Below the pieces are notes generated by a model. It did no database searches and had not been told where the DNA came from. It saw nothing but the letters and a program-made list of their open reading frames with translations. A stretch of DNA of 64,000 nucleotides from Paraburkholderia tropica (GTDB lineage: Bacteria; Pseudomonadota; Gammaproteobacteria; Burkholderiales; Burkholderiaceae), in assembly GCF_900109265.1 (NCBI RefSeq), contig NZ_FNZM01000021.1, forward strand, positions 1 through 64,000. The letters are read 5' to 3'. Shown piece after piece: positions 61,733-64,000 of the stretch. Positions within the stretch are counted from its first letter, which is position 1; the number at the start of each line of letters is the position of its first letter. The position numbers and the translations under genes were made by a program.

Positions 61733-62995
61733 ATGTTCGCACAACGCTTCCGCAGCTTCGGCACGCTCGCGCGCGCCACGGCGGCCGTGACGCTGGTGGC
61801 CGCCACGCTCGCGAGCGCCGGCGCCGACGCGGCCACGCTCACCGTCAACGTATCGGCGCGCGGCAATCAGCGCTCGACCTGGCAAGACGCTTTCGACAAG
61901 TTCAAGAAGGCCAATCCCGACGTCGACCTCAAGGTGTCGTACGTGACCGAAGAGGCCTACAAGGTGCAGATGAGCGGCTGGCTCGCGACCGATCCGCCCG
62001 ATGTGGTGTCGTGGCACGACGGCGAGCGCATGGCGTATTACGCGCAGCGCGGCCTGCTCGAAGACCTCTCGTCCGACTGGGCGAAGAACGGCTGGAACGA
62101 GCAATACGCCTCGGTGAAGGAAGCGTCGACGTACAAGGGCAAGCAGTACGCCGCGCCGCTCGGCTATGACGCGTACGGCTTCTTCTATCGCAAGGACCTG
62201 TTCCAGAAGGCCGGCATCAAGGAGGAACCGAAAACGTGGGACGAATTCCTCGACGCCTGCAAGAAGCTCAAGGCCGTCGGCGTGCAGCCGATCGCCGTCG
62301 CCGCGCGCGACAGCTGGACGCTCGCCGCGTGGTTCGACTATCTGGATCTGCGCATCAACGGCAACGCGTTCCATCAGCAATTGATGGCCGGTGAGATTCC
62401 CTACACCGACCCGCGCGTGAAGAAGGTCTTCACCGCCTGGAAGACGCTGATCGACAACCACTACTTCATGGACAACGCGCTGTCCTACGACGTCGATTCG
62501 ATCGCGCCGGTGCTCGTGAACGGCAAGGCCGCGATGATGCTGATGGGCACGTTCTTCTCGGCCAGCTTCCCGGCCAACATGAAGCAGGACGTGGGCTTCT
62601 TCCGCTTCCCGATCATCGACGCCAACGTGCCAACCGCCGAAGACGGTCCCGTGAACGTGCTGCTGGTGCCCGCGAAGGCGAAGAACAAGGCCGACGCGCG
62701 CCGTCTGCTCGCCTTCATGGAATCGCCGCAAATCAACGCCGATCTCGCGCGCGGCTGGGGCCAGCTGCCGTCGAACAACAAGGCGGCCGAGCCTGAAGAT
62801 GCGATCTCGAAGGTCGGCTTCCAGACGCTCGCGAACACGAAGGGCGGCATCGCGCAATTCTACGACCGCGACATGCAGAAGGAAATGGCCGACGAAGGCA
62901 TGAAGGCCATGCAGCAGTTCTATTCCGATCCGACGCAGATCGACGCGCTGCTCGCGCGACTCGAAACCACGCGTCAGCGCATTTACCACAAGTAG
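61733..62995 (+). CDS. Sugar ABC transporter substrate-binding protein
   Basis: A 420-residue periplasmic protein of the cluster-B (maltose-type) family. The signal peptide reads MFAQRFRSFGTLARATAAVTLVAATLASAGADA; the mature part starts ATLTVNVSARGNQRSTWQDAFDKFKKANPDVDLKV and has PPDVVSWHDGERMAYYAQRGLLEDLS and AAPLGYDAYGFFYRKDLFQKAGI. It binds the sugar and delivers it to the permease. GGAGAC precedes ATG 61733. Sugar identity unknown. Confidence 0.93.
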   Translation: MFAQRFRSFGTLARATAAVTLVAATLASAGADAATLTVNVSARGNQRSTWQDAFDKFKKANPDVDLKVSYVTEEAYKVQMSGWLATDPPDVVSWHDGERMAYYAQRGLLEDLSSDWAKNGWNEQYASVKEASTYKGKQYAAPLGYDAYGFFYRKDLFQKAGIKEEPKTWDEFLDACKKLKAVGVQPIAVAARDSWTLAAWFDYLDLRINGNAFHQQLMAGEIPYTDPRVKKVFTAWKTLIDNHYFMDNALSYDVDSIAPVLVNGKAAMMLMGTFFSASFPANMKQDVGFFRFPIIDANVPTAEDGPVNVLLVPAKAKNKADARRLLAFMESPQINADLARGWGQLPSNNKAAEPEDAISKVGFQTLANTKGGIAQFYDRDMQKEMADEGMKAMQQFYSDPTQIDALLARLETTRQRIYHK

Positions 62996-63005
62996 TCGCA
63001 CGTCA

Positions 63006-63050
63006 TTGCGTGGCGGGCCGGCGGCGCGCAGCCGCCGGCCCGCCACGCAA
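63006..63050 (+). other. Very strong intercistronic hairpin between binding-protein and permease genes
   Basis: Two 20-base arms, left arm beginning TTGCGTGGCGGGCC, pair perfectly around the loop GCGCA, starting 11 bases after the binding-protein stop. No U-tract follows. Such structures (compare malE-malF) protect the upstream message from 3' exonucleases and lower permease expression. Confidence 0.8.
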
Positions 63051-63099
63051 ATCTTCATTCGCTTGATTCGTCATCCGTAATAAATAGCGAGGCCTGAAC

Positions 63100-64000
63100 A
63101 TGTCCGATACCGTAGCGCGCCCCATGGGGGCGGCGCGGCCGCGTCGCGCTTCCACATCGCGTCGTCAGCAGAATCGCGCCGCGTTGTATTTCCTGTTGCC
63201 AGGCGGCGTGCTGTTTACGCTTTGCGTGATCTACCCGATTTTCAGCAGCATCGCGCTCAGTTTTTATAACTGGGACGGCATGACCGAAAAGACGTTCGTG
63301 GGCCTCGCGAACTACATCGAGTTATTCCAGACCGACACGTTCTATACGGCGCTCAAGAACAATCTGCTCTGGCTCGTGCTGTTCCAGCTTGCACCGCCCG
63401 TCGGCCTGATGTTCGCGCTCTATCTGAATCAGACGGTGCGCGGTATTCGCATCGTGAAGTCGCTGTTTTTCGCGCCGTTCGTGCTCTCGGGCGTGGTGGT
63501 GGGCCTCGTGTTCTCGTGGTTCTACGATCCCACGTTCGGTCTGCTGCGCCTGATTCTGGGCCACGGCGTGCCGGTGATCGGCGATCCCAAGCTCGTGACC
63601 TACGGCATCATCTTCGCCGCGCTGTGGCCGCAAACGCCGTTCTGCATGGTGCTCTATCTCACGGGCCTTACGTCGATCAATCCGGAAATTGTCGAAGCCG
63701 CGCGCATGGAAGGCGCGAAGGGTTTCAAGCTTTTCTGGCACGTGATTCTGCCGCAATTGCGTCCCGTCACGTTCATGGCGATCGTGCTGACCGTGATTGG
63801 CGCGCTGCGCAGCTTCGACCTGATCGCGGTGATGAGCGGCGGCGGTCCGTTCGACAGCTCCACCGTGCTCGCCTATTACATGTACGACCAGGCCATCAAG
63901 TATTACCGCGAAGGCTATTCGGCTTCGATCGCCGTCGTGCTGTTCGCCATCATGCTGGTCTACATCGTGTTCCATCTGCGCCGCATGCTGCGCGAAGAAC
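63100..64000 (+). CDS. Sugar ABC transporter permease (MalF/UgpA type), cut by the window end
   Basis: 300 residues are visible and the frame is still open. After a basic cytoplasmic N-terminus (to about residue 26) come LYFLLPGGVLFTLCVIYPIFSSIALSFYNWDG and further membrane segments, six in all. The EAA loop that contacts the ATPase is EAARMEGAKGFKLFWHVILPQLRP. The end RRMLREE suggests only a few residues are missing. A second permease (MalG type) is expected just beyond the window. No canonical Shine-Dalgarno; GAGGCC lies upstream. Confidence 0.93.
   Translation, partial: MSDTVARPMGAARPRRASTSRRQQNRAALYFLLPGGVLFTLCVIYPIFSSIALSFYNWDGMTEKTFVGLANYIELFQTDTFYTALKNNLLWLVLFQLAPPVGLMFALYLNQTVRGIRIVKSLFFAPFVLSGVVVGLVFSWFYDPTFGLLRLILGHGVPVIGDPKLVTYGIIFAALWPQTPFCMVLYLTGLTSINPEIVEAARMEGAKGFKLFWHVILPQLRPVTFMAIVLTVIGALRSFDLIAVMSGGGPFDSSTVLAYYMYDQAIKYYREGYSASIAVVLFAIMLVYIVFHLRRMLREE

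Overview
The window is GC-rich, densely coding proteobacterial DNA. Burkholderia-type porins, a KfrA-like DNA-binding protein, the electron-transfer-flavoprotein/BktB pair and a catBCA-benABCD benzoate operon all point to Burkholderiaceae, most likely a Paraburkholderia or Caballeronia. No rRNA, tRNA, CRISPR array, insertion sequence, integrase or phage gene was seen. It reads as accessory-rich chromosome or chromid coding for catabolism and transport. All names are from reading the translations; no database search was possible.

Layout. 1-3.4 kb: fatty-acid catabolism (end of ETF-ubiquinone oxidoreductase, bktB thiolase, acyl-CoA synthetase). 3.4-5.6 kb: carbonic anhydrase followed by a SulP anion transporter, on the minus strand. 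5.9-7.0 kb: an unrecognised protein and a DUF523 protein. 7.0-10.8 kb: LysR regulator, dicarboxylate/amino-acid symporter and a double-length Asp/Glu racemase. 10.8-14.7 kb: KfrA-like coiled-coil protein, flavin-fold protein and oleate hydratase. 14.7-22.3 kb: a putative gamma-glutamyl amine cluster (GntR regulator, gamma-glutamyltransferase, MFS carrier, PuuB-like oxidase, PuuR-like regulator and a PuuA-like glutamine synthetase whose N-terminus is built from a 12-bp tandem repeat). 22.5-29.4 kb: HU, a PAS-PAS-GGDEF diguanylate cyclase, NIPSNAP, universal stress protein, rhodanese, GlxA-type AraC regulator, an MFS carrier and a DUF427 protein. 29.6-33.8 kb: an orphan MetQ-like binding protein, an MFS carrier and a flavin-dependent monooxygenase. 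33.8-35.5 kb: hipBA toxin-antitoxin pair behind a four-unit 26-bp repeat.

35.6-43.0 kb is the benzoate-to-beta-ketoadipate branch: CatR-like regulator, then catB, catC, catA, benA, benB, benC and benD in one direction. 43.1-51.8 kb carries a MarR regulator, two M20 amidohydrolases, a TRIC-type channel, an MHS-family carrier, a BON protein, a porin and a LysR regulator. Because M20 enzymes of this type include hippurate hydrolases that release benzoate, this stretch may feed the ben/cat operon (inference). 52.1-59.1 kb: two porins flanking a PQQ glucose dehydrogenase with an alanine-rich insertion, then a DHA2-type MFS carrier. 59.2-64 kb: a LacI regulator divergent from a sugar ABC transporter (ATPase, binding protein, permease cut by the window end), with two operators and two intercistronic hairpins.

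The most unusual signals are the 12-bp repeat inside the glutamine synthetase gene, the phased 26-bp repeats in front of hipBA, the double-domain racemase with a degenerate N-terminal half, the nested inverted repeats before the PuuB-like gene, and the closeness of putative hippurate-type hydrolases to the benzoate operon. I found no clearly undescribed defence or mobile system.
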